From Pocillopora verrucosa (lineage: Eukaryota; Cnidaria; Anthozoa; Scleractinia; Pocilloporidae): a stretch of DNA of 64,000 bases. The translations under genes were made by a program, and so were the position numbers. Positions 46,101-57,206 of the stretch are shown here, in pieces; the stretch's first letter is position 1; every line of letters starts with the position of its first letter. The notes beneath the pieces were generated by a model that made no database searches, was not told the DNA's origin, and worked only from the letters and a program-made list of their open reading frames with translations. The stretch covers positions 21,856,065 to 21,920,064 of the forward strand of contig NC_089319.1 in assembly GCF_036669915.1 (NCBI RefSeq), written 5' to 3'.

Positions 46101-48226
46101 GGGTTTCACTTCTGGCTGCTGCACATTTCATCGTAAATAAGTTATGAGAATTTGGTGCTGGATCAAGTTGAAAAATTTTACCCGATAAGCTGGAGTAAAC
46201 TTATTACCCGTTTGTTGGATAATGTGTGTATTTCATAGGGAGAAGTTAAATGTTAATCACTACTGGGAGTCAGAAGGATAAACTTGCCATAAAGCTGATA
46301 CCACAGATGCAGCACATGAATCGCCAACGCTCACACTCTATACTGAGGACTAATCTGCCTCGTTTTATACCCAAGACCCCGAGTATCAAACCCTGTCGGG
46401 CGACACATACCCTTTAGGGAAAATTAAAGAAGTAATATCTCTCAGGATCTCTTGGTTCTGAGTCTGACACTTAACCGTTGCCTTTCCCAAGTGACTTTCA
46501 GTCTTCATCAGATATTAATGAAGAATTCATATTTAAGTCGAATTAGCGGGTGGTAGCCGTAGAAGTTTTATCTGCAAGCAAATGATATTCTTGTGAACAG
46601 CAAACTTACTTTCTTGAGTAGAATACGCGCCCAGAGGGTTCCACATTCATAGAGGAATGTAAGCTTTTGTCTTCTTTATCCAGATCTGTTGCGCGAGAAT
46701 TATATGAAAAAGTATCAGGCCTCCATATTAAGTTGATGTCATCTCTAGCCAGATGCACAGTTTTGTTCACGACGTTTGCTAATCGAGGGTCGTACCATTC
46801 CTGACGAAAGTACATGTACGCATCTAGTTCCTGTACGGGATAAGAGAAATCTTTACGACTTATCCTACCACAAGTCTCCTATAGCACAGTGGTAGAGCAT
46901 TTGAAGTACTTAACGGAGCTATTGCCTGCGCACGGAGTTCTCTTTTTTTTTTTTCGAGTATACCTGTGACATTCACTAAATTACACTGAATAACCTTGTA
47001 TTTGTCTCAAGAATCCAGGAAACGAAACTGAAAATTATTCCTTGATTTGATTCTTAAATTCATGCCATCGACTGAGATTAAATCGCTGGATTTATTTTTC
47101 CACCCTACCGTCTGTTAATCATGAGCTGCTTTGTAACTTGCAGTTTAAGATAAAAATTAATGAACTTGCCTTCCCTAATTTTAATTGCAGAAAATGTTTG
47201 ACTGCAAACATTAGTAATAGTTGAAAATATCCTACCATGTTGACCTCTTCTATTTTCCCAAACGATTCCACATAAAGATCCACCAATATCAACGTGTAAT
47301 TAACTAAAAAAGCGCCACAAACGAAATGGTTAATTTCGGGTATATGAATTGTTAATTTTGTCAAATATTTTCCCTACGATTTCAACTGGCTGTTTTTTTT
47401 TTATTTTTGCTCTCAGTTCCTTTGTTATGATTGGTCTTAGTGATAGCGTTGGAAGAAGCTTAACGACACTCAATGTGGGTGCGAATGGGTCCGGCAGGAT
47501 TTGGTATCGATGTGTACTGGGTATGGATCGTTTTCAAGGCGTTTCACACGCAAGGGAAATGAAAGTTACAAAATTAAGCATTGATTTGCCATCAATAATC
47601 GATTATCTGACCAACTGATGGTCATTTTTAAACTACAGGTCATACCTCCATCGTTGGGATGTGATCCTCTGTCGTAACCGGAGTTGGTCAAATGTTCTTT
47701 AAGCACTTGGAGTGATGAACCCGCACTGAAATGACGAGAGCAAGTAAGCGAGTGGTCACAGATAATTACAATATCAAATATTATATCAAGCTGGAAATTA
47801 AACAAAGAATGTCCTTGTGTGCACTACCTGCGTGCCGTCTCGACCATGATTCTTGTCAAGGACCTCATGAGTAACTTTAATTTATGAACTACACAAGATT
47901 CCTTCTACTTTGAAACCATCATAGGAGACAAGCAAATTAACCAGATACCAACACAACATAAATATTGGCCAGTCTTGATTTGGATTGATCATATTCATTA
48001 GTTATCATTTACGTAGGAATTCAGTTATTAGATGTAACGTTTTGGTGCAAGAATCAGTATTTAGTTTTTCAACACTAAGGTTGACTTTTGTCAATTATCA
48101 TTTAAATTGATTATTCTATAGATGTTAAGACTAGCAGTTTAGACTTGAGGAAAAATTTTAAATAAGACGTTACCTGGTTACAGTAAGAAGGAATGTTTGA
48201 TACACAATCAAAAGGAGCAACGCCAT
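43110..48226 (-). CDS. Cys-loop ligand-gated ion channel subunit R4 (GABA-A/glycine-receptor-like), nine exons
   Basis: Exons by GT-AG sites and phase: 48226-48174, 47725-47646, 47303-47236, 46830-46610, 45972-45890, 45252-45124, 44715-44501, 43945-43796, 43481-43110; they join in frame to 456 residues. Residues 1-18 are a signal peptide (MALLLLIVYQTF). The extracellular domain has YFRQEWYDPRL, the Cys loop C148-X13-C162 with FPIDTQNC, and SYGFSTRDVDYMWK. M1 is near 229-250, M2 near 259-277 (TVGITCILTIVFLLGY), M3 near 290-312 and M4 near 429-448. There is no second cysteine pair of the glycine/glutamate-channel type. The residue before the M2 arginine is Asp258, where typical anion channels have Ala. 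It should form a pentameric plasma-membrane channel; ligand and charge selectivity are not certain. Confidence 0.92.
46873..46912 (+). repeat. tRNA-like 5' half (A-box) in an intron of R4
   Basis: ctcctatagcacagtggtag resembles the acceptor and D-arm start of a tRNA, with an A-box match tagcacagtgg at 46882-46892. The following arms do not fold into a tRNA, so it is probably a SINE or tRNA relic. Confidence 0.35.
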
Positions 48227-51200
48227 CCCAGCAAGGGTCCGCCAACAACCTTTTTGTTTATATAAGAGTAAGGAACGATAAAGTCAGAGAGTATTCTCAA
48301 TCTAGGTCTCCTTATATCTTGCCCGCCATATGTATGCAAATGGTTCCAGCGGTTTGAGAAGAGTACAGCCTCTTGCTACAAAAAAATGAGAGGAAAGGGA
48401 AATCTTTTCAAAGATATTGATTATTCGAGTAATTCAAAGCTGGGTGTGGAAAGTTGTCCATGAGACTGTCTTGGTATTGCGTTCCTATTCTCGATAATTG
48501 GTTGTGGAAAGTACGTATACGCATCACCCCGTCCCAGCCAATCAGATGACTTGGTCACTCACGCTTTCCCGCACCTTTGGTCGTTCACTTGTAGAGTTAC
48601 TTTCGTCAGCTCTCATCGTTTTTTTTTTTTTTTGTCCTAATCAACTTTGTACTGAGTACTTTGATTTGTTTCCATGGAAACACCCTAAATGAAAGCCTCT
48701 ATCATTGCCAACACTGTAGGTAGAATTTAATCTTTCTCATTTCCAATGGTTCTTCCCTGAGTCGATGCAGCCTTGATTCACAGGTCAAATTGATAATTTA
48801 TCTTGATTATTGTTCCTCGTCAGCCGACATGTTTTGTGATGGAATATACAATAGATGTTATTTTTCAGCTTGCTTTCAAAGTTATTAACCCAGCTTAATA
48901 ATTAACATCAAGCACGTCTCGTCGTTTCTTCCTAGCTTTTGTTTCAAATGGTTATGATTTTTGCAGCTTTTTTGTCAATTGAAAATATTCTCTTCGTCCA
49001 CAAGACTATCCCGGTATGTCACACAAGCGCATTTTTACTCTTTACAGAGGTATTTTCCTTAAAATATCTTACTGAGTAGTTTTGTCATTCTAAAAACGCG
49101 AAGTTGAATTGAAAGAATTTTCTAGAAAAATATGTACAGTGAAAGAATTGATGAATTGATGAAATGCAAATTCGACTCTTCAAAAACTTTGGTTAAAGTT
49201 CAGATCATTGAAAATAAACGAAGATTCAATGTCACTACCGAACACCTCTATACCAGTTCTGTGGGAAAAAAAGTTTGTAAAGCAAACAGCGTAGAAGAGT
49301 CTGTTTACATATTCCAGAGGTTTGAAAGTAAATGCGATATTCCGTATTATAATAAAAATTATTCTGAGATGGCTGTAGGCTCGTCTTGTTTATGTCGCTC
49401 TCAACCAAACCTTTACTTTTCTACGGACAAACTGACTCAAAACCTGTTTATCACACACACCCATAAAAGTACTTACCGTGTTAAAACAGTGACGAAATAC
49501 AGTTTAGAGACACCTTCGTTCCAATAACTCTTAGTTTTGGTAAGGTAATATGGAATAATAATATTCCACAAAGAGGTGAAAAAAAAAGTATCAACTACGC
49601 GGGAAACCGATTGATCTTTACAGAGATAGTTCTCTAAAAGGTCTTTGTAATACTCAATGCAATGAATTGATTTACCACTCCAGTGCTGCTAGAAGTTTGA
49701 AGTATCGTGGATTTATGTATGAAACGATCTTCCAGATTAGAGCTTTCCCGTAGGACGCCTGAGCAGGTGTTCGCTCCTGATAGCGCGGCATAACTAAGTC
49801 GTTTGTGATAAACTTTGAGCTTGCGATTGAACAATAGACTTCAAATTTGTTTTATTTCTCGCTAATGTAAAATTATACACAAGGCTTTGCGACAAAGGTA
49901 ATGACATACCTAAATTTCACGAAACAGAGCGACATAATTTTTGATAGCTATTTGGTAACATTAAAAACAATTTGTTGGTGGTAACTTAGAAAATATTTGT
50001 CTTTGCAAGAGCAGATATCCGTGTTTTAAAAGCTTCTTAAGTAACACCAGGGGGCTCTGTAGGTAATTTCTATATTGTTTTCAAAATTCTTGATGGTGAT
50101 TGGCCACAGGGAAACATCTGAACGGTTGCTGTCAGGTGGGAAGCCATTGTATTGAACCCTAGGTTACTTGGTTCATTATCACCTGTGCTCCATTGGCAAA
50201 CTAGGTATCACTCCCATTGTAGTTAAATATTATTGTTGTGTGCGCCTGTTACTCTTTATTATCATCAGCTGAGAGCTTTAGATAATCCCTTTTATTTTAC
50301 GAACATGCTGTGGCAGCATGCTTTCCGTTAACGCACACGCAGCACGTGCATTAAATAACTTGGAAGGATCTTCAAGTCACGCGAGGTTCTAAATAAATAT
50401 GAACTTCTACGACGCAAGTCAATGAATAAAGCAGACTACTTATTCATATACTATCAATTACCCTATCCCTTGGCGGAATACTTATAAAAAAAGGTTTCTC
50501 ACTCTTGCCATTGCTTTAATAACGGGAGAGTTTGAAATCCCATCTGGGTCAAAAGCGGGTTTGCGTCATTGTAGTTCCGCTGAACAAAGCAGAAAACACG
50601 TATATGAACTCATCATGATGATTCCTGGAGGTCTTAGAGCGGAGACAGCACACTTCCTAAAAGTGTTAATCCTGGGAGAAGTTTCGAGTTGAAAAACTTT
50701 TCAATATCTCGGTATAGACAAAACTGCAAGAACACCCGACTTTCCTTGGGAAATGTATGAACGAAAATACGAACCACTTTCACTCAAGCTTGATGTTTGA
50801 ACTAAAAGGATATACTTTATTTTTTCAGTCAACTTAAAATGGCAACATGGAAGAATAACTCATTTTATCGAGTTGCCAGGCTAAATACTGCAACACACAA
50901 GACTTACAAATATTTTAAAAAAATAGCAGTAATTTGACAGGCCCAAGAAAAAATTATCGTGGGAGAAATAATTACATTAGTCTAACGTAAAATTACACAA
51001 CATTTATAAACAAAGGTCTCCAACAACTTTTGAGAGAACAATGAAACAAAGAAAGCAACCTTGGGCTAGTTAAGTTAGAAAGAGAGATCTAGAAACATTC
51101 AGCCTTTTTGAACAAATACTTGACTATACTTGACACAAGGATTATCATTGAGGCAGAGTCTTTACTCCGCCTTAGCTCAAAGCATCAAGATTATAATAGG

Positions 51201-51779
51201 CGAATAGTGAATTGAATTCAATATAGACAGAGATAAAAGGTTTACACGCACAATAAATTATGCTTACTCTTGTGAATAACCTAAATGGCATACTCTTTAT
51301 TTCTTTCGTAAGGCACGCATATACTTCAGAGGTTCAGAAAATCCTAACATTATTATTGTGTTTATATTAACAGCTTGCTTTCACTCTTTCACTCAAACCA
51401 ATGATCAGTATGCGTAGATATGATCCATTTACAATTTTAATACATTGTGTAGAGGACACGTAATGAGAATTTAGAGAAATGTTAACTACGGGGGAAATTG
51501 TTCAGATATTGTCTTAAGAAAGGCTACAAAAAAGAGTATGTTCTCTAGTAAAGATAATTAGCTTTCAGATCTTGGCCATGGAAGGGTTAAAAGTCTTCTG
51601 CCGACATCGAAAGTGATTTACATTCAATCGACAGAAAGAGTGTTATTTCGAAAAAAAAAAAAAAAAAAGGTAGGTTTCGGTGCGGGAGAAAAATTACGAT
51701 TTTGTCAAATATTGTAATTATCATACTAATGTAGTATGCGAATATAAACTGAGTCGAAAACGCCCGCAAAAAATCAGAA
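48227..51779. other. Intergenic between R4 and R5
   Basis: AT-rich, with a poly-T run near 48619-48634. A 131-codon frame at 49132-49527 has no recognisable feature. R4's promoter should lie at the left of this stretch, but I see no clear element. Confidence 0.4.
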
Positions 51780-51812
51780 CTCCTTCGACAGGATTTGAAC
51801 CTGTGACTTAAA
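51780..51812 (-). repeat. tRNA-like 3' half (B-box) just past R5
   Basis: On the minus strand GGTTCAAATCC (51801-51791) is a good B-box, flanked by CACAG/CTGTC, a short T-arm. No D arm or full cloverleaf precedes it. Confidence 0.4.
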
Positions 51813-51822
51813 CTCCGGTATT

Positions 51823-54800
51823 TTATATTCTGTAGGGTAAAACATTAGTGCCGTGAAAGTAAGTCACCCAATATGCAACGTTATACAGCAAAAACGTTAA
51901 AGGAAATAAGACGCGGCTTGCTTTGTCCACCTTAGCCGAGAGTTCCATTGGGCGAGAGTTTCTTTTGTTGAAGAAGCAGCGAACAACTGTGTCGTAATGC
52001 GCCTGTGTGTTTTCCTTATCCATTTCGACCCAAGCTTCGTCGGGCAAAGGCGGGCGCATCTCCCCAAGACTCAAGTGCCTGTATTCATCTCTTATCATAT
52101 GAAAAAGTTCATTATGTTCATTTGATTCCCAGTGATTCAGGCGATTTCCTCCCTCGTTGTTTGTCTGTGTGCCAGTATCTGCTTTTCGTGGCCTCAGAAT
52201 TTGCACACCAGACACGTAACGGCAGTTTAACCCTCCTTTGTCCTTCACCGAATTCTATTCGGGAGAAAATGCAATTAGAACTATACCAGGTGGGAAATTG
52301 GAAAAAAAATCTAATCATAGCACAATATGAACGGCGTAGCATACTAGTATACGGGGTAATATGAGGCATAACAAATCAGATTTCAGTACTATATACTACG
52401 TTGGAGTACCTCACAAACTCAGCAAAAATTAAGAACTCATTAACAAAGCTTAATCCCCCTCCTCGATTATTTTTTACCTTCCTTGGTTCCTTGTCCCCAG
52501 AATTCCTCGTCCTTCTGTTTTTTTGCTCGTCTTCTATTTTCCTGGCATTTGCCCTCCACAACCTGTCCACGACGATGCATTCCAACAGACTCAGAAAAAT
52601 GATCGTGAAACACACCATCAGGTACCAGTCCATTCCTTTGACATAGCTGACCTGTGACAAAAATATTACAGGAACGTTGTCGTAGCAGAAGTCGCTAATC
52701 CACACAGCCAGTATGAACTGCATACATCTATAAGTTTCTATGAATGGCTAGGTGTAATTGCAGCTAAATTTCAACTGTTTTCTCTCACGTGGTACATTGT
52801 GTTGAGATTAGTATTTTTCAATTAAAATAAGATTAATTATATGTATTTATTTTGATACATCGTTTCAGGCATTGGCAGTAAGAAAATCGGCGGAACATAA
52901 TTAACATCTTGTTTTGGAAATGATCTGATACTTATTAATAACAAACGAAGTGCTTAAACAGCAACAATTATTCTCAGTAATGACAGTTGCCGTCTAACCG
53001 CACACTGTACGGGACAGATTCACACCCTATGATTCCGATTTAAGCAGGCCCGAATAAAAGTCTGTATCCATTATTCATTTAAATTCCACGATATGCATGC
53101 TTAGAAATTCCCCTTCTCCCTAACATTCTCATCTTTGTAAATCCATCATCAGATGGATATACAAATACGTCAGTACTAGGTGACAGGCGTGTCATTCCTT
53201 GCAACGTTTGGCTTGATAGTATATGATAATGCAAGGGGATGTCAAATTGCATTCACCACCACCGAAATACCATAACCCAACCTCTTTCCAGAAGAATGTC
53301 CTTTTGATCGCCCCAAACTCCTAGTGGTAAATAAAGACTGCTCCCTTACCTTGGGAAGCATTCCGTTGGTATAGCCGAGCAAAAACACGATGGTCAGGAT
53401 AGTGGTGATACCCACAGTCAGTCTACTAGCGCTGTCATCAGGCCTCATCCAGAACACGATCCAACTGAGCATGACCAGAAATATACAAGGGATGTACACC
53501 TGAATAATGTAATAACCCATGCGTCTCTTGAATGGAAATGTCACTGTTAACACTGTGAAGTTCCCTTAGGAAAAATGAAAGACGAGGAGTCAGGACTGTT
53601 TTGAGAAAGGGCAGCCAGTCACTTCTCGACACATCGTTTGATCGGACCCTGCCTGTGTCTAACTATTCAAAGAGACAGATTGCCTCAAAAGCGAGCCCCC
53701 CTTTCCCCCTCCCCCATCTTCCTTCCTACCTCCCCCTTTCCACCCCTAGTAAGGAGTGGTTTTGACTCAGATGAAAGAAATCACAGAAGCAACAAACACT
53801 TAGGATTAACCTCGAATGCCTCCTTGCGCCAGAAAAAATTACCAATTGAATTTGAAGAAATTTAAAGGATATGTGTCTAAATTCGTGTACTAGATTCAGT
53901 GTCTTTACCACAAAGGCAACATGTCCTCAGGATATCAATTGAAGGGACTTCATTAACCATTCCTTGAAATTCTGAAAGTTCCTTGGACCACCTAATCATT
54001 GTCAGTGAGAGTTCGCCTCGTGTTCGAGCCGACGTAAGTTACAGTCAAGCAGGTTCAGTTGGATATGCATGCTAATCATATTTATCTCGCACTCTTACCG
54101 GTGGAAAACTCGTTGACTTCAGTGGACAACGTCGGGTCACCGACGGAAAATTGTGCCATTTCTTTGTTAGCAATTGAAATCGTGGGGTTCCTCCATTTTA
54201 AGAGAATATCATCGTCTGTATGGCCATCTAATGACAGGTAAAAATTAAAAAACAAAAACAAAAACAAAGTAAAGAACAAAAAAACACGAGAGGATCGACT
54301 TCTATTCGTGGACATTTCGGAAAGTCAACTGAATAATATAGTAGGAAACTTTCCCTCGGCATTTCTTCATGTATAATTTGGTTTTATTAACCCTTTACAC
54401 CCTAACATCAGTATCAACATTCTCCATACTCTTCTATATACGTTTCCTTTAGTACTGACAAGGAGAATTTGTTGAACAATCAAAGCTCCTTTGGGTGGCG
54501 ATCATTTCCTTTATTCTCATGATCTTAAGGATTGATTCAGCCATATTACTGTAAAGAGAAATTAGATGCTGGTCACTCTTAGAGTTTAAAGGGTTAACTG
54601 GCTTGATAAATAAATAAAATTGGTCATCATAAGAGATTATAAGGCTGACGTGCGAGCGTTAGCCTTTCGTCAGGGCGAAGGATCTTCCCACTAAACACAG
54701 AATGAATGCTACCAAAAAACAAACAATAACAAACAAAATCAAGAAAAATAAATACTCACAGCTTCCAAATGATAATTTACACTGCTGTGTGTCCATAGGA

Positions 54801-57206
54801 AAATCATGCAAATCCATTTCACATGAAGCGATAATGTGTGTACTAAAAGGAAAAAAAAAAGATCTCTGATATGAGGACTAAATGTATGTTGCTTTTCATC
54901 GTGTTGACGTATAAAAGCATGTAACAAATTATTTCTTATTTTACGGATAAATTTGATCTTAAATATCATCTGAGCGATAGAACCCCTAAGATATTTGATG
55001 AATGATCCTTTCTGAGTGTGTAACCGCTTCGAAACTCAGTTCTCGCTCATTATCATTTACAGTGCACTTACCTTCTGCTGTACATAATGAAGCCTCTCCG
55101 ATCGATTCTGATGACGCTATGAACCTCAGTGTCGGGCAGCATCAGGTCCGAGGTTTTTGCGTTGTAGCAGTAGGAGTCTGGTAACCATAGGCGAGAAATA
55201 TAGTCTCGTTGCAGCACCTGATTGTCAGAGGTTATGAACTTAGCGATACGATCCTCGAACCACATCTGACGGAAATACATAAAACCTGGAAATTCCTAAA
55301 AAACAGAGAATTGAAGGGAAAATGTTTAGGGATCAGTAATTATTCATCATGGGGAGGGGGGGGGGGGGAGGGAGGGAAGGGAGGGATCGTTAGAATAGTA
55401 CAGAACCTTACGAGGGAATTGGGTAAATTTTACAGTGACACAACCAAATTCTGTCGAACTCCCCCCCTTCCCCCCCCTCCCCCCACAGGTGATAACTGAT
55501 AATAGTCGTGGAGAGGTGGAGCGTCGAGCAGGTTCAATATTAATGTTGCCATCACCAATGACGAAAGAGTGTTTTAACGAACGGCGTGATGAAGAAGGAT
55601 AATAAATGTTGTGCTCGGTATTTCACTTTTAATTTAAACTAGGCGCCATTCCCCTCAAGAGGGCTCGACTAAACCTGAGGCTCATGGAACGTGAAAACAA
55701 AACAAGCAAAAAGCACATTTAATATAAAGTCAAACCTTAGCATTGTTTAGTGGTTTGAGGAAAAAAAATCAACTCCAATTTTAAGGATAATTGTTGAATA
55801 ATGATCTTACCATGTTTACTTCTTTTATGTTTCCAAACGACTCCACATAAATATCTAAGAAAACCTCAGTAGGTTTACCTACAAATAATAAATTGCTTGT
55901 AAAACAATATGTTTTGATTTATTGTTTCATTTTACATATTGGGAAATCTGTCAAATGATTACAAGAAATAAACAAAAGCGGATGGTTCTGAATCAGAGGG
56001 AACAGCGCTCGAAGCGTCGTACACTCTTCTTATTTAACACCATCTTTTCATTCTCTGATGAAGTTCACGATGTGGAAATATCCAGGCTCACCTTATTCAT
56101 TTCCAAGACATTTCTTGGAAATGACATTTATACAACAGCCCATCACCTGAACTCTTAATCAATTGACCGCATTCATTTCCTTTTTAGGTCAAAATAGTAA
56201 AACCAGCTTATCGGGGAGGGGTTCCCCTTTCCCTCTTCTCCCTTCCCCACCCCCCCACACTCTCCCTTCCCCATTTCCCCCCCTCATTCCTTTCCCCCCA
56301 CCCTCCTTAACCATTCCTCCTTCCCCAATCACTCCATCTCCCCTCCCCCCTCCCACCCTCACTTCCCCTTCAAAGATAGAGTAACAGAAAAGGTTGAGCT
56401 TCATCCTCTTATGTAGTAACCCGGCAAAATACAATTAATCTTAAAACGTAGCATACACTAGTTTGTGATACAACATTGTGTGAAAAGGGATTTGTCCGTG
56501 TTTTTCCATTTTCAAATGTGAATTTTACTGTAGCTTATCAAGTTCATTATCAAGTAAAATGTGTTCTCATAATCGAGTGACTTTGTCACTGAGTAATCAC
56601 CTGATGTAGCATTTGGCCTGACTGTCTTGTCGTACTTTGTAGTTAGATATTCCACCAAACTTATGGGAATATTTCCTGTTCCATTCAACGCTGGCTCAGA
56701 TTTATTTTCCTCACTACAATCCATTAAAGGCAAAAACGTAATGATAATCATGCAATAAGATTGGTAAAAGTGACGTATGGTCTTGTGAAGTTCAGCCCCT
56801 CTTTGTGAAACCAGTAATCGCACGCGCTACTACTTTGAAACCTCATTTTTTTTTTCAGCGTACTTTGATTTAGTGTCGTAAAACCAAATTCATCACAACA
56901 GCCAATCATAGAAGGGAAAATATCACGAGGAGCCAATCTACAAACTGGGACTGTCGGTCACTATTTGAGATTCTTTTGTCTGGTGTGTTTCCTCTCTTGA
57001 CATTGTATCTAGAGTAGTCACTTGGCAAAGTTAACGAGACGGAGTAAAACAAAAAACGAGACGGAGTAAAACAAAATTCGGACTGTCTATTTCCGACACT
57101 CACAATACTCATATATTATTCATATTAGACAGATGTCTTACCGTCCAGCAACATTAACAGCAATTACGGAGAAAATAACGACATTTCTAATCCAACACGG
57201 GGCCAT
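51823..57206 (-). CDS. Cys-loop ligand-gated ion channel subunit R5, paralogue of R4, nine exons
   Basis: Exons: 57206-57142, 56713-56601, 55878-55811, 55295-55072, 54842-54760, 54227-54099, 53564-53350, 52651-52478, 52254-51823; they join in frame to 500 residues. Exons 3, 5, 6 and 7 have exactly the lengths of R4's (68, 83, 129, 215) and all phases agree. Signal peptide MAPCWIRNVVIFSVIAVNVA; YFRQMWFEDRI; Cys loop C164-X13-C178 with FPMDTQQC; M1 near 245-266; M2 RLTVGITTILTIVFLLGYTN from 275; M3 starting VSYVKGMDWYLM; M4 VLFPLTFLLYNVAYWVTYF. The M3-M4 loop is longer than in R4 and rich in charge. The residues before the M2 arginine are Ala-Ser. It should be a channel subunit in the plasma membrane and could co-assemble with R4. 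Introns carry several MITE-like insertions. Confidence 0.92.
53690..53755. repeat. C-rich pyrimidine tract in R5 intron 6
   Basis: About 65 bases almost purely C and T on the plus strand (cgagccccccttt, ccccctcccccatc). Confidence 0.8.
54387..54597. mobile_element. TTAA-flanked MITE (piggyBac-like) in R5 intron 5
   Basis: 211 bases bounded by TTAA on both sides, with terminal inverted repeats beginning CCCTTTACACCCTAA on the left and ending TTAGAGTTTAAAGGG on the right. TTAA duplication and CCC-starting ends are the signature of piggyBac-type elements. No coding capacity. Confidence 0.75.
54647..54673 (-). repeat. Degenerate hammerhead-like repeat in R5 intron 5
   Basis: Same repeat as at 22832 and 63207, with CTGACGA and the GGC-TAAC-GCTC helix region, but GAAACGTC is changed to GCACGTC, so the core is broken. 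Confidence 0.5.
55330..55510. mobile_element. Short G/C-tract inverted-repeat element in R5 intron 3
   Basis: Left end atcagtaattattcatca followed by a long G tract; right end a long C tract followed by acaggtgataactgat. The two are inverted versions of each other. The edges and any target duplication are not resolved. A related design is at 63.7-64.0 kb. Confidence 0.5.
56205..56375. repeat. C/T-rich low-complexity tract in R5 intron 2
   Basis: About 170 bases of almost pure pyrimidine on the plus strand, mostly runs of C4-C7 separated by T or A. An 81-codon frame across it is compositional. Confidence 0.85.

Noticed and set aside
46873-46912. Functional tRNA gene
   Set aside because: A-box only; no cloverleaf, anticodon arm or matching 3' half.
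49132-49527. 131-codon frame between the receptors
   Set aside because: No domain, repeat, signal peptide, splice context or paralogue; consistent with chance in AT-rich DNA.
56189-56434. Glycine/arginine-rich 81-codon frame
   Set aside because: Pure product of the pyrimidine tract in an R5 intron.
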